A DNA stretch of 64,000 nucleotides from Laburnicola sp. R22_1 (Eukaryota; Ascomycota; Dothideomycetes; Pleosporales; Didymosphaeriaceae), in NCBI GenBank assembly GCA_014281115.1, contig JACONQ010000001.1:4464001-4528000 (forward strand). The letters are read 5' to 3'. This document shows positions 45,216 through 56,960 of the stretch, piece after piece; the first letter of the stretch is position 1, and each line of letters begins with the position of its first letter. The notes beneath the pieces were generated by a model. The model was given only the letters and a program-made list of their open reading frames with translations, had not been told where the DNA came from and did no database searches. A program made the translations under genes and the position numbers.

Positions 45216-45773
45216 ATGGATTCTACAACATCCTCACCAACGGCACCACACTCATGCTCGCCTCCAATGCCGCCAAACCTCCCCTTTGCTCTCATTACTC
45301 CATACTCTACACCACCCGTATATCCTTCGAGCAGCCCCCAACGCCCCAGAGCCAGCACATTGACCCTCCCACCGCCCGCGCTCAACGACGCACATTCTGT
45401 CTCGCAAGATGGTCCCATCTATCGTATAGATCTCACACAGAAGTTTCTCGATCGATCAATCCGGCCTAATGACGAGAGCTCTACGCGCACTCTAGAAAGG
45501 TGCTTTTACACTCCAGAGGAAGCAAATGAAGCTGCTCTCGACCTCGCGAAGCTGTGTCGCAGCGAAGGGGAGGTGATTATGCTAACAAACCAGACAAAGC
45601 TGGGGGAGAACTTGTATTTGAACGATCATTATCAGATCGGCAAGTGGAAAATCATTCCGTTGGATAACCAGTATTTGATGCATGAGGTACAGGGATATAT
45701 GACGAGGTTGGTGAAAGGAGACGTATCTGCGCATGTGAGAATTAGGAGAAAAACCAGAGAAACAACGTCCTAG
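45216..45773 (+). CDS. Unrecognised 185-residue protein
   Basis: Single exon from ATG 45,216 to TAG. The first 65 residues are Pro/Ser/Thr-rich and probably disordered. The rest is charged and compact, with IDLTQKFLDRSIRPNDESS, a helical TPEEANEAALDLAKLCRSEGEV, then YLNDHYQIGKWKIIPLDNQYLMHEVQGYM. No signal peptide or membrane segment. It sits alone in a gene-poor stretch. The composition supports real coding, but conservation is unknown. Confidence 0.55.
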   Translation: MDSTTSSPTAPHSCSPPMPPNLPFALITPYSTPPVYPSSSPQRPRASTLTLPPPALNDAHSVSQDGPIYRIDLTQKFLDRSIRPNDESSTRTLERCFYTPEEANEAALDLAKLCRSEGEVIMLTNQTKLGENLYLNDHYQIGKWKIIPLDNQYLMHEVQGYMTRLVKGDVSAHVRIRRKTRETTS

Positions 45774-46297
45774 GCACTTGATAATATTCACCAATCTGTA
45801 GCAACTATCAATGCATGGCATGGTGCTCTGTCTGACAATCGTTACAACCAACATGTTTTTGTCGGTGGAGGGGCCGAAATATTTTTTTCTGAACAAGCTT
45901 GTGTGAAGCAAATGGTTTTGCTGATCCCGCCTTCCGTGGAATCTGATGGTTGTGGATCGTGATTCGAAGAAAATTCAACAATGGAAAAGGGTGCGAAGAG
46001 AAGCATGGCAATAGCTGCGAATAACTTGGAATCTGACGTGAGAGCCAATAAGACGTTCCCACGCATATAGCTTCCCCTCACGATGTACGCCTTGTGCAAC
46101 TATGGCTTGTCAGCAATATTCGTTCCCCGCACACGCACAAGCCTCCGACGAAGACATTAAAGATCCTAATTGAGTAGCATGTACGGATTCCAAGTCCCAT
46201 CCGAGTAAGTCCGGCGCGCTCTCGGAACTATCCTCTGGTGCCGGTTTGTCTTGTTGTAGCTATAAAGGCGGGCGATATTCTTAACTGCTCATTCTCC
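45774..46297. other. Intergenic, promoter side of the FAD-oxidase gene
   Basis: No gene is supported. A TATAAAGG box at 46,261-46,268 lies about 30 bp before the first possible ATG (46,298) and 45 bp before the second (46,313). Confidence 0.5.
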
Positions 46298-47906
46298 ATG
46301 CTAGGTACAGCGATGTCTGTGGTGCGACATTGCAGCCTTGTGCTCGCTTCGCTATTTATCCCGACGGTCCTATGTACCCACGGCAGTGCCAATCAAGCAT
46401 GCAACACTTTGCACGAGCTTCTACCTGGCCAGATATTCTTCCCGGGGGATAAATTGTTCGCAAGATCCATCAATTCGTACGCATATGTCGAAACGCGACT
46501 ACAACCGACCTGTATCGCGGGACCCAAGTCTGCAGATGATGTCTCCAAGATCATCAAGACACTCTCTCAGTACCCATCCGTAGAGTTTGCTGTTCGAAGT
46601 GGAGGGCATAACATCAACAAAGGTATGTAGGTCTATGGAAACACGTTTTCGCTTCGCTAATGTACCAAAAGGTTTTGCGAATATCGAAGATGGGATCACT
46701 ATTGACCTCAGCGCCCTGGATACCGTAACAGTTGATGACTACAAGCGCACCGTCTCCATTGAGACAGGCGCTATGTGGCAGAAAGTTTACGATACTGTCG
46801 ATAAAGACGCCAATCAAAGTGTTCAGGGTGGGAGGGTAGGTTCTGTCGGCACAGGTGGTTACATAACAGGAGGTACGCCTCATGCCTCTCTCATTCGGTC
46901 TCATAAGATAATTGATTCGTCGCCGAACAGGTAACGCAGACCTTTTCACAGCGCTCAAAGGTGGACAGAACAACTTTGGAATCGTCACCAGATTCGACAC
47001 GGAAATCCTCGGCCAAGGCACTCTAATTGGCGGTACCTTTTCATATGGCGACGGTGCCGACGAGAAGGTCATCTCCGCGGTGAAAACTTTCAAGGACCCA
47101 GATAAATTCGACAAGTATGCTATGCTCCTGTTGTTCTTGTCTTACAATGTGCAAAACAGTTCGTTTGAAATATTACTGCAATTTTACCATGCTCGTCCGG
47201 AGATGTTCAGAGGCAGTACATCGGAAGCATTCACGAAGTTACAACCTCAAGTTGCCTCTGATCTGCGCAATGCAACAGCAGGGTTCTTTGCCAACCAAAC
47301 GGCGGCCTCCCTGGAATACATGGAGGACAATGTGTTGTAAGTTCCTTTGCAAAGTCTTGTCTCTCTAAGATAACCTTCTTGTAAGCAGGTTAGCTGATCT
47401 TGGTTGCAGTATGCACTGGTCCCAAATCCATTTTCCTATAAAACCAAACATACTCACACGCATCAACGCGCTATTCCGATCACGCTCAACTTGCTCGCGC
47501 CCAGGTACCCAGATGCGAACCTTACCATCACCATCGTAATTCAGTCCGCACCTGCAGTTGTCCCAGGGAACAGCCTAGGTTTCGACCCGTCTTCTCACCC
47601 CGAGAAAGATCTGATCAACCTACTTGTCACGTTTAGCTACCAACAAGCAAGTTCAACGGATTCACTGCTGGGGGATATCAAAGAGCTCACCAAAGATATC
47701 GAGAACATTGCCAAGGATGAGAAGGCACTGAGCAAGTTTGTATACCTCAACTACGCGGCGAGCTGGCAAAAGGTCTTTGAAGGATATGGCAAAGAAAGTG
47801 TAGAGAAAATGATAAAGTCGCGAAGAAGTATGACCCGCAAGAGATGTTTCAAAGCAAGTTACGGGAGGGTTCAAATTGTCTCATTTGTAGGGGAGTCGAC
47901 TGCTGA
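46298..47906 (+). pseudogene. Secreted FAD-linked (BBE-type) oxidase, damaged
   Basis: The signal peptide follows ATG 46,313 (RHCSLVLASLFIPTVLC; ATG 46,298 is an in-frame alternative). The FAD-binding part has AVRSGGHN and, after intron 46,623-46,671 (GTATGT, 49 bp), GGRVGSVGTGGYITGG. Family members then have about 35 residues before NADLFTALKGGQNNFGIVTRFD; here only about 20 codons with a stop remain (46,871-46,931), either a deletion or a second intron that skips part of the FAD domain. The donor at 47,337 (GTAAGT) leads to a third intron. Near 47,806-47,809 a base is missing from an A run, putting the terminal KKYDPQEMFQSK motif in another frame. Probably a pseudogene of a secreted oxidoreductase. 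Confidence 0.75.
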
Positions 47907-48101
47907 AGAACGTTCAAAGATGGATCGAAGATCGGCGAAGTCCTATTATACCGTGCTTTTGTGTTCGGTTGATCTCTTTCACTGGGACTAGTTCGCACAT
48001 TGATACATCTTGGGCCGAGCAAAAAGAGATACCGTCCGACCTTGCATGCAAAAGGAGCTATGCCACCGTAGAGGATGACCAGAAGGAAGCCAGGCCAGGC
48101 A

Positions 48102-48190
48102 GGGTCTTACCGCGATTCGAACGCGGGGCCTCTCGCAAATGTGCTCAGGAGCGTCCCTAAGCGAGAATCATACCTCTAGACCATAAGACC
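48102..48190 (-). tRNA. tRNA-Pro(AGG) with a 17-nt intron
   Basis: The acceptor stem GGTCTTA (48,190-48,184) pairs with TAAGACC (48,109-48,103), and 48,102 gives C as the discriminator base. The D arm is GGTCTAGAGGTATGA-like. The anticodon stem CTCGC/GCGAG holds loop TTAGGG-intron-T, so the anticodon is AGG. The T arm is CCGCG TTCGAAT CGCGG. The intron starts one base 3-prime of the anticodon, the canonical position. Confidence 0.92.
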
Positions 48191-51100
48191 GTGTTCTGAT
48201 TGGCTCATTTATTGTGTGGTGCACGATTGGGACATCTATAGACGGGCACGCTTACCGAACAACAGCCCATCCGTTCTCCTTCGCACTTACTATCCAGAGA
48301 CTTCATCCCCACTAGTGTGTATCTTGATCATTATGAATATTCTTCTGTGGGAGAGTTTGTTGGGCTTAGGCAAAGGCGGTTAGCTGAATGGGTCGTGTCC
48401 ACTTATTCTCGTCCCAGCCCCACTTCCAGTCCGTCCGCCTTCTCTTATTACACTCATATGACTTCTGAACCACTGTTTCAGTGTCTTGTCTGTACGTGTT
48501 TTACATGCTCTGCTAGATTAGCTCTTAGAACATACTGGCCTTTTCCACCTATCCACTAAAGCATATCCAAGCGAAGAAAGTTCTTATCCTCGAATACACT
48601 GAAGCAAACCCCTCAGACAGACAATACAACCTATACAGTCTCGTTTCGGGTATAGAGGTATGAATATTGAATGGAGAGTGTGTCGATAGCAGCCCAAATG
48701 TATACACCGCCAACTAAAGCCTGGGCAACAACTATAATACAACTGTGTGGATTGTTCTAAAATTCTTCGAACAGAAAGCCGATACAGAAAACAATAGAAG
48801 GGTGTAGCTTATACGTGAGTTTTTATTGGTACATAGCACGTAATTGTCTGGCTACAAGGTCGGTCCATCAATGTACCAGCAACCCGACGCTGTTATGGCT
48901 CACTTCGAAGTGGCTGATAGCAAACACTCTGCTTCGATACAGGGGAAACAGTTCCGTTCCGATGGCGGCATCTCGATTAATATTGTGGACGTGTTTCGAC
49001 TGCGCACGGCTGTAGGAATACGCGAACGGCCGAGAAGTCCTTCCTTCAGTGCGTGCCGTACACGTTAACTCCAACCCCCCGGGTCCGCTTCGCCGATGTC
49101 CGGCATTTGTCTCAGAAAGCGCATGATATAATTACGCTCCATCAGACGGGTTTGCAAGCCGGATAATGCGCCCAAGTCTCCGTTGTTGGATGCTGCGTCG
49201 TCGTAGTCGTCCTTGCTGAAGCAGTCGCTGTCCCATCGTAAGTCCTTTTCCGAATAAGGCTTTGACTCGAATATCCTCCTTAGTCGAATCAAGAGCGAAT
49301 CTTCCTTTTTTTTGGTGTGTTTTCGTCGGACTGGTTCCTTCGGCGCCCTGGTACTCGTCCAGAATTAAGCGTCCACTCCTTGTAGAACATGTCCTTCCGA
49401 GCCAAGTTCCCGAACAGGCGGTTGAAGGTGTGTGCAAGAGGGCCCCCAACGTATTCTTCTTCTCGTCTAACTGATAAGGTCGGATTGCTGCGGGAATTGA
49501 GATGAGGTCATAGAGCTGGTCGAGTGGCATTTTTGAATGACATTGATCATTGCGTCCTCGAGAGCAGAGCATTGCTTCATTTTCCACTCAAGCAGAACGA
49601 GGCTAGAAATGTAGGCGCGACTGGAGGCTGGGGAGACCTTGATATCCTATACTTCTCCATAGGGACCTGACCATTCTGTGAAGTTCCCATCCGATGCGAT
49701 GTCTTTGGGCAGTTCGACGGCATCCTAGAACAATCGATTTATGCTTGTCTCCTTTCCAGCGCGGTGTATATTCTGGTTGAATATCCGATCAATTTATGGA
49801 GCGCTCTCGATACGTCTCCGCAGGCAAATTTTCCTAGATCCTTCGAAAGTTCTGTGTGAATGTACTCCAGCATGCGATGGTGAACCTGCTCCCGGCATTG
49901 AGGACGTATTCGGTCTTGTTCCGCAGCTTCAGACGAGTCTGGATCCTTTCCCCTCTGCTCTCTGCTACTGCGATCCAACCTGATCTGGGTTAATGCTCAA
50001 GTCACTTGGACAGCCTTACTGCCATGTATATTCCGCTTTTTATCATGCTGGTTCTGCAATGAACCTGGCGGCTTTCGCAAGACTTTTGTCGAAGGGCCTA
50101 GAGCAGCGCAAACTAAAAGAGACACAGCTTTCCCTTACAGCGTTGTACCGTATACCAAAAGGTCTGCAATGTTTCTCTTCCTAATAGTTATTAGAAGAGA
50201 CTGACTAAGCGATGTGCAAGATAGGCCTATCAGTAATGCAGCGAATAAAGGCGGAATGTCCTTGAGGAGCGGGGTAGCGAGATTGAACGAGATAAGTCGA
50301 CATTGATACGAGGTGCATCGAAAGCGAGAGACGTGGACACCAGTGGGCTATATCTTGCGCAATGTGCGCAGTGCATGAACGGGTTGACGCATAGCTATCG
50401 GGATGGTGGGGGTGGTGTTATAGCCGCGTCGTCGTACTTCAGCCCGGCGAAAACCGTCATGCTCTTCTCTACACTTACTTTTGCTGTTGCACCATTTTTT
50501 GCACTGTAAGGTTTCACACTCAGTAAAGTCGAGCTGATCATAAAGGAGAGGGTTGAATGAAGGAAAATGAAGGAACAGTGGTGATGGAACGGCTGGCGTC
50601 ATCCCCCTCCAGAAAGGTCCAGAAAGGGCGATCCCTGCGCTGCTGCCGATCCGTGACTCCACCCCAACACCAACATCTGCCGCGTGGGCTTTTAGACTTT
50701 TACCTTCGCTCTCCGCGCTTCTTCTCTCTCGCACCGTCTGCCCCCCTCTCTTCTCTTTACCTGCGATTTCAGACTCAGATGTCTCTTGTCATGGGCACAC
50801 GGCTCACATGCACGGCAATTGGCCCGTAGCCCAACCCCGATGATCAGCGGGGGCGCCAAACCGCGTGCGTCCAAATCCGAAGGGTGCCCAGCCCTGTATC
50901 CAGAGGCAACGATGGCAAAGAGGGTGTTCGGTGATGGCTCAACGCTGGAGTGCCACTCCATCGGTCCGTGGCAGCCCTGGTCACTTCCCCTCAGGTGCCA
51001 TCCGAGGACTCGCACCCTATGAAGTACCGCCAGTACCACGGTACCACCGTCGACGAACCATATCCGCGCGACGTCTGTCCCAGAACGGCAGCACATTATG

Positions 51101-51658
51101 GTCCGACCACTGATCAGCGCGCACTCCCGGAAGCGGGGACTAACGGTCTTCTATCGGCGATTTTGTCTCTCAGTGCGCGGCGCAGATGCCGATAAAGAAA
51201 CAGCACTGTCTGCTGCTTCCATCTGACCTTTTCCGCGTCGCACGCCGCACACACCGCCCATCAGCCTCGTCCTGTCCCACTGCCTGCTTCTCCGCTTTCT
51301 TTTAGCCAAAGCAGGACGGTCGCAATCACACTGCCCCGTCACCCGTGGACCCCAGTCATAGCGTGTCCAAGACCACCGATATATCGGCGGTGGCATCTGC
51401 CGGACGTCAGTGTGCAAAGGTGACCATCGGCGCTCTCTGCAGGCTAGCCAGGTTCTGATCGGGCGCATACTTCCGACGACTGGTGATCCGGAACATATTG
51501 CAGCCGACCTCGGGTATCCGTTGTCGCATGCGGTTTTCTGACAGAATATGCAATAAACCCAAGTCAGTCGGATTACTTCCGTGCTAGCTCGTCCATCTTT
51601 GGCTCTCGCGCGGCACCCGTCACACCTCGTTATACCCAACCTCTGACTCCGTCTTGGC
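48191..51658. other. 3.4-kb stretch without a supported gene
   Basis: The minus strand of about 49,080-50,130 contains protein-like fragments (DRSSREQRGKDPDSSEAAEQD, HHRMLEYIHTELSKDLGKFA, and RLRRIFESKPYSEKDLRWDSDCF) broken by stops and frame changes; this looks like a decayed gene of unknown family. From about 50,550 the sequence is GC-rich and is probably the upstream region and long leader of the zinc-cluster gene. I see no RNA gene or transposon ends. Confidence 0.4.
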
Positions 51659-53696
51659 ATGATCGGGCTTCCCCACCAGTCCGCGGCGAGCGACTCCACG
51701 CCTTCCCACTCCATCATCAACATGGAGGCAAGAGAGGGAAGGATAGGGAATGCGTTCGCCTGTGAGAGGTGTCGAAAACACAAGGTTCGGTGTGTGCCTT
51801 CAGAAACCGCAAGCATCTGCCAAAGGTATGTTACCATGGTCCGTCAATCACATTCACTCATGATAACACGTGCTACAGATGCCAGAAGGCCCGGGTCGAG
51901 TGTATCGAACATGTTGCTCGACGGAGACCAGCAAAACCCAGGACAGTGGTACAACCGCCAAACAGAGTGGCTGAGATGGAGAAGAAGCTGGACGTACTAT
52001 CCGCCATTGTTACAGCTACGACGGCGGCGCCAAGCGCGCCTAGCTCTACGCCGCAGCCCACTCTGCTACCGGTAGCTACCATCCCTTCACAACCCACGGA
52101 GCTGTCACGACGCACCCCAACACCAGCTCCCATGGTACAATCGGGGGCGCCACCATCGATTGTCAAGACGCCGATTCTACCCAACCCTGGCTCCACCCCC
52201 GAGTCTGCGATGTCGTTCTGGGAGTCCATCGATGATGCTATATCTAGCCTTGGACGTCTCGATCCCGTGATTCGCTCTATTAGTGTAATGCATATGCAGA
52301 TGCTGTTGGAAAGCTACCGGACCATGGCAGATTTCTTCCCCTTCGTCACGTTACCCAAGGAGTGTTTTTGCAGAGACTTGATCCAACAAAGACCAATCTT
52401 TTTATTTGCCATACTCACGGCGGCCGCACACGATTCTGCAAATTTACAGGCTGCGCTAAGCCGAGAGTTCCGCAAGGTGACTATGGTGAAGATCATGAAG
52501 GGGGAGAAGAGCCTGGATCTGTTGCAGGGGCTGCTGGTTTTCATTGCGTGGCATCATCACTACATGGATCCCCATGCCGTTTCAGTCCACTTGCTTCTCC
52601 AGATATGCATTGGGATTGCGGGCGACCTTGGTCTCGACAATGTACCGTCTCCTACGAAGAGTCCGATGCGGCAAGATGATGCGTGGGACAGGGAGGCCAA
52701 GAGGGCATACCTGGGGTGTTATTATCTCGCATCGAGCCTCAGCTTACTGGATTCGGGTAGAGCACGGAGTATGCCGCATTCCAGCACATTGCGTATGTAT
52801 GCGACAGACCTTGCGGCCGTCTGGGAGCATCGGTCAGATGCTATTGTACCGATCCTTATCGACACGTGCCAGTTTATGGAGGATGTGGACGAGACGTTCC
52901 GCAGTCGGTCTGAGCCAGCCCTGGTCGCAAAGGCTCAATTAAAACGCCTCAGTGAAAAGTGGGATGACATGCGGCTTGCATCAAAAGCGCAGGCAAGTGA
53001 TTACAGTAAGCTAGCCTATTCTGCATGCGTACACAACCTGACCGGTATTTAGAAACTCTTCGATGGATCCAATTGGGAGCTCGCATATCCCTCTACAAAG
53101 CTGCGACCTCGCTGGAGATTCCTGATCGAGACATCATGCCATGGGCTCCAGGATTCCAGCTGTCGCAACGCATCACATGTCTTCGATGCGTCGAGCAATT
53201 TCTAGACAACAGCCTCCAACTCTCCACCGCTCAGTACGAATTCCTCTCTATAATCGACTGGCTCGCTCTCGCATCCAGCCTGACGACACTGGCCAAACTG
53301 GCTCTTTATACTTCGCCGATGCCAGGCTGGGATCCCGCAGAACTCCAAATCGCGAAGACGTTTGAGTACTTCCGGGACCAGCTTTCCTGTCAGATGCCTC
53401 GGCTACACGACCCGCAGGAGCTTGGCGAGGACATATTCGAGCGGTTCAGGCGTGTCACTGCGATTATGAAGACGGCGGTCAAGGGCTCACCAGGCAGGAG
53501 TAGCCCAAACGGAACTACCTTTGAACTGGCCACGGGTTCTGGACGGACAGTGTCTCTTCTCCAAGAACTACCCCCACTGAAACCCAACGGCGTGGCCAAT
53601 GGATCAAGTCCGCTGCCAGCGCCATGGAAGGTCGGCACCCAGTTCGACATCAGCAACAACGAATTTCTCTGGAAGTTCCTCATGGGCAACGTCTGA
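51659..53696 (+). CDS. Zn2Cys6 fungal transcription factor
   Basis: Exons are 51,659-51,825, 51,879-53,005 and 53,053-53,696, with introns 51,826-51,878 (GTATGT to TACAG) and 53,006-53,052 (GTAAGC, CTGAC branch, TTTAG), giving 645 residues. The binuclear zinc cluster CERCRKHKVRC then CQRCQKARVEC spans intron 1, an intron position common in this family. A basic linker and short heptad region (RVAEMEKKLDVLSAIV) suggest dimerisation. The rest has fungal-TF middle-domain features (FPFVTLPKECFCRDLIQQRPIFLFAILTAAAHD, YLGCYYLASSLSL). It likely binds CGG-type sites in the nucleus. Target genes cannot be told from the sequence. A second in-frame ATG at 51,722 is a possible start. Confidence 0.9.
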
Positions 53697-54686
53697 GCAG
53701 AAGATGTCACCAAGCGTGCGGTCATCCCTGTCCCGAGCCGTAGCCGCCCGATGTCACTTCGCCTCCGGTTCGGCGCCCGACGGCATCCTTTCGGCATCCT
53801 TTCGGCATCTTTTCGGCACGTACTATTTAGCTGGGCGAGCATTCGCCGCCCGCAGCCTTGCTCTGTCGGCGCAACCTGAATCGCCCTACATCATCCCCTC
53901 GAAGCGCGCTTTCCGCGGCTCACTGCGCTTGGCCTGATTTCCCTCCTAGTTATATATTCATTTCTTTCCTTTTTTTTTCTTCCTCACGATTCATGTCGCA
54001 TCAAATACCCTTTCCTTCGTAGAGTTCTTGTACTGGGCCCCAGCACATTCAATGTTCGTCGTAATCATTCGCTCGCTTCCCTTCCGTGCGTGGTCATGTT
54101 ACCCCGCTCCGACCCCAGCTGAGTGAGCACGGAGCACCGCCCGCTGCTGACTTTGCCTTTTCCTCTCCTGCATATATAAAGTCGCGGGACGCTTGCTTGC
54201 CTGCTTGCGGCCTTTTTACCTTAATACAATCGGTTTGGTGGCCTTAGGCACCTGTACAGTTGTTTGATTGAATTCCTCGCTTTCTCTGAGGTGCCGGTGT
54301 CGCTCGCGCGACTGTTTGTACGGAGAGAGCTAGCGAGTTGTGCGCTTTCGATAGAGGGTTGTGCGCAGCCAGCCAGCCGTTTTTGATAGGGAGACGTGGA
54401 CGCCAAAGCGCCAGCCATCCCATACATACGATCGGAGACGGCTCTTGCACACACGGAACTACAGCGAACGGTGGCCGATCGATCGGCCCTTCTTTCGCCG
54501 TCGGCGCCACCACAGATATCAAACGACTCCTTCCAACACGGTACGGCATGTACACATTCCCCACGAGCACCAACCGCAACCCAACTAATCCCACCCCTCA
54601 CAGCACCATCGCAACAAACTAAACCCAAACAAACCCCAACTATATACGACTTCCCTTCCCAACAATACAATCCCTCGATTTGAACA
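53697..54686. other. Intergenic: 3-prime end of TF and promoter of the MGC protein
   Basis: A T-rich tract lies at 53,966-53,984 and a TATATAAAG box at 54,174-54,182, then C/A-rich leader-like sequence up to ATG 54,687. No gene is supported. Confidence 0.5.
53780..53818 (+). repeat. CGGCATCCTTT short tandem repeat
   Basis: Three 11-12-bp units of CGGCATCCTTT in tandem plus a partial CGGCA, downstream of the zinc-cluster gene. Confidence 0.7.
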
Positions 54687-54944
54687 ATGGGCTGTTTCAA
54701 GAGCAAATCCAATCCTGGCCGGGGCGGTGGCCACGCCGAATATTATGTTCCGAGTGGGGATTCTGGTGGTGGGGGGCATGGACATCATGGACATCATGGA
54801 CACCATGGGCATGGGGGCGGTGGGGGCGGCTGGGGTGGAGGAGGCGGCTGGGGTGTAGGGGATTCTGGAGGTGGGGGTGGAGGGCATGGTGGAGGGGATG
54901 GTGGAGGGAATGGCGGAGGGGGAGGGAATGGTGGAGGGTGTTAG
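54687..54944 (+). CDS. Gly/His-rich 85-residue protein with MGC lipidation-type start
   Basis: Single exon of 85 residues. It starts MGCFKSKSNPGRGGG: Gly2 followed by Cys3 and a Ser/Lys cluster is the pattern for N-myristoylation plus palmitoylation. The middle has a GHGHHGHHGHHGHG run that could bind metal, and the rest is almost entirely Gly with Trp, Asp and Asn, ending in Cys. It is preceded by a TATA box about 500 bp upstream and a CA-rich leader. Low-complexity proteins of this type are often dismissed in annotation. Membrane anchoring and metal binding are inferred from the motif only. Confidence 0.65.
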   Translation: MGCFKSKSNPGRGGGHAEYYVPSGDSGGGGHGHHGHHGHHGHGGGGGGWGGGGGWGVGDSGGGGGGHGGGDGGGNGGGGGNGGGC

Positions 54945-55701
54945 GTAGGCGGTGGATGAGATTAAGGGTATGGGAATTGTTTGTGGGGGGTTGGGGTTGG
55001 GGTTATGGGTACTGTCCTGTTGCGTGCTATGGAAGGAATGTGATTCGAATGATGAATGAATCAAGTATAGAGAGAGGAAGAGATGCGACATCGAGCTCAC
55101 ACGCAGAAGATGCTAACGATTTGAATGTCTATTGGATTGGTGCATTTGCATTCCTCCCCAGTATCTATTGATTGATGGGTACGTAACGACCAGGCGCACT
55201 CTGGTGAAGCCTCGCCCCCAGACTTAGTCTACCTCCCGTGACACAAGCACTGCCCAGCCCACGCATTCCTCTCTTAGAACCATATATTCGTCGCAACGCA
55301 TACCCCATCTAGCGTAGGTACCTGCCTCACGCTCACTGGAGCCAAATCCAGTCTAGCGCTTCGTACTCGGTGCGCCCACTCAGCCCCCATCGAGTGACCC
55401 ACTTTAGTGGCTTCCCCCTGCCGCCAAGCCAGATCAGAGATCATGCAGCCCGCAATCCACGATGCTCACTTTTTACCACAAACGGCAATTTCACGTGCAA
55501 GAACAGCACTGCTAACACGCTGATTCGTCGCTTTGAGCCCGCGTAACGCAAGGAGCGTATGGATAGGTACGTACCTCGTAGAAGTGATGGTAAAGTCGCT
55601 CTACACTGCTGCAAGGAGGGAGAAGAGAGCTGTAAGTAAGGGAGGTTTGTAATTCGTGAGCCTTGCATACCAACTACCAATGCATCCATCGATCCAAGCA
55701 G
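54945..55701. other. Intergenic
   Basis: No supported gene. Ordinary base composition up to the start of the 142-bp repeats. Confidence 0.45.
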
Positions 55702-56127
55702 CCCTTCCTCCCTTCAACCATCCGTATAGACAGTATGTAAGGTAATCATCCCACTAAACTGTACTTATATCCACCTCTAATTAGACCCTTAATATTTACA
55801 TAAACTTAAACCTAATTCTAGTAATATATAACGCAATATAATACCCTTCCTTCCTCTAACTATTTATATAAATAGTATATAAGATAATTATCCTACTAAA
55901 CTATACTTATATCCACCTCTAATCAGACCCTTAACGTCTACATAAACTTAAACCTAATTCTAGCAATACACAACACAACACAATACCCTTTCTCCCTTCA
56001 ACCATCCGTATGGACAGTATGTAAGGTAATCATCCCGCTGAGCTGTACTTATATCCACCTCCAATCAGACCCTCAACGTCTACACGAACTTGAACCTGAT
56101 TCTAGCAATACACAACGCAAGACAATA
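55702..56127 (+). repeat. Three tandem 142-bp repeats with graded RIP
   Basis: The units start at CCCTT in 55,702, 55,844 and 55,986, each 142 bp, with a fourth CCCTTCC beginning at 56,128. Differences are almost all C/T and G/A: the third copy is GC-richest, the first intermediate and the second most AT-rich. For example, ACCATCCGTATGGACAG in copy 3 becomes ACTATTTATATAAATAG in copy 2. Confidence 0.9.
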
Positions 56128-56960
56128 CCCTTCCTCCCCCAACCGACCCCGCCCCAGTCCCTACTCCAGCCCATCCTTCACCCCCAATGCCAACCCAACC
56201 CCTCCATCCCCACCACCAAAATACTCCCCCCACAACCCGCATACCAAAACAACCACTTCATCTCCTCCATCCCCATCCCCTATCCGGCCACCCACAAAAC
56301 CCGCTACAAAAAAACCCCACACCTACGCCTCGACCCACATGCCCATCCCCACGCCTACAACTGCCTGGGCAGGAGGCGGCGGAGGAGGCCACAGCACCAG
56401 CGGAGCGCACTCATGTGCTGCTGCAGGAGGAGGAGGAGGAATCGATAGATAGTGGCGGCGGCGGCGGTGCTTGTGGATGCTAAGAGCCTACTAAAAAAAA
56501 GAAAAGAAAGGGTGCTATGTTCTTTTTAGCACAGGAAAAACGAATCTAAGGGTAGGGTAAATGCGGGGTTAAGTAGATGCGAGATGATGGCGAGCTAGTG
56601 CAGTGCAAATGGATGCTTCTGGGGGGGGGATTTTCTTGTACGAGACGCTTTCGTCCGATAGCTTGGATACCACGATGCATGGCGAAGGCCAGAAGCTCTC
56701 ACACACGAGGTGGACCACAACAAACTATATGCACGCAAACGTCAGTGTCATAGTCACGAAGAACAAGGAGGGAGCAGTTTTCCTCTATCATATCTCATTG
56801 TATTCATAGGTAGACTAGCACAGACGCCCGTCGTGCTATCCAAGATCGCCGACATGTGGCCATCAAGTCGGCACCGCATTCCATCGTCGGTAAATCCTGT
56901 CTATTTCACATTCTTGAATTTTTTTTATTCACTCACTCCGTCACTTCACATGCGTGACCT
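56128..56960. other. Low-complexity Pro/Gly-coding remnant and intergenic sequence
   Basis: A frame from ATG 56,187 to TAA 56,483 encodes Pro/His-rich then Glu-rich sequence ending GGGGGACGC. A second frame over the same bases encodes AWAGGGGGGHSTSGAHSCAAAGGGGG before a stop. A Gly/Cys-rich protein end split by a frame change is possible, perhaps a relative of the MGC protein at 54,687. No start or intron can be supported. The rest, to 56,960, is the 3-prime region of the dehydrogenase gene. Confidence 0.3.

Noticed and set aside
50348..51837. Overlapping minus-strand frames of 128, 134 and 228 codons
   Set aside because: They are Arg/Trp/Cys-rich with no motif, partly opposite the zinc-cluster exon; composition suffices to explain them.
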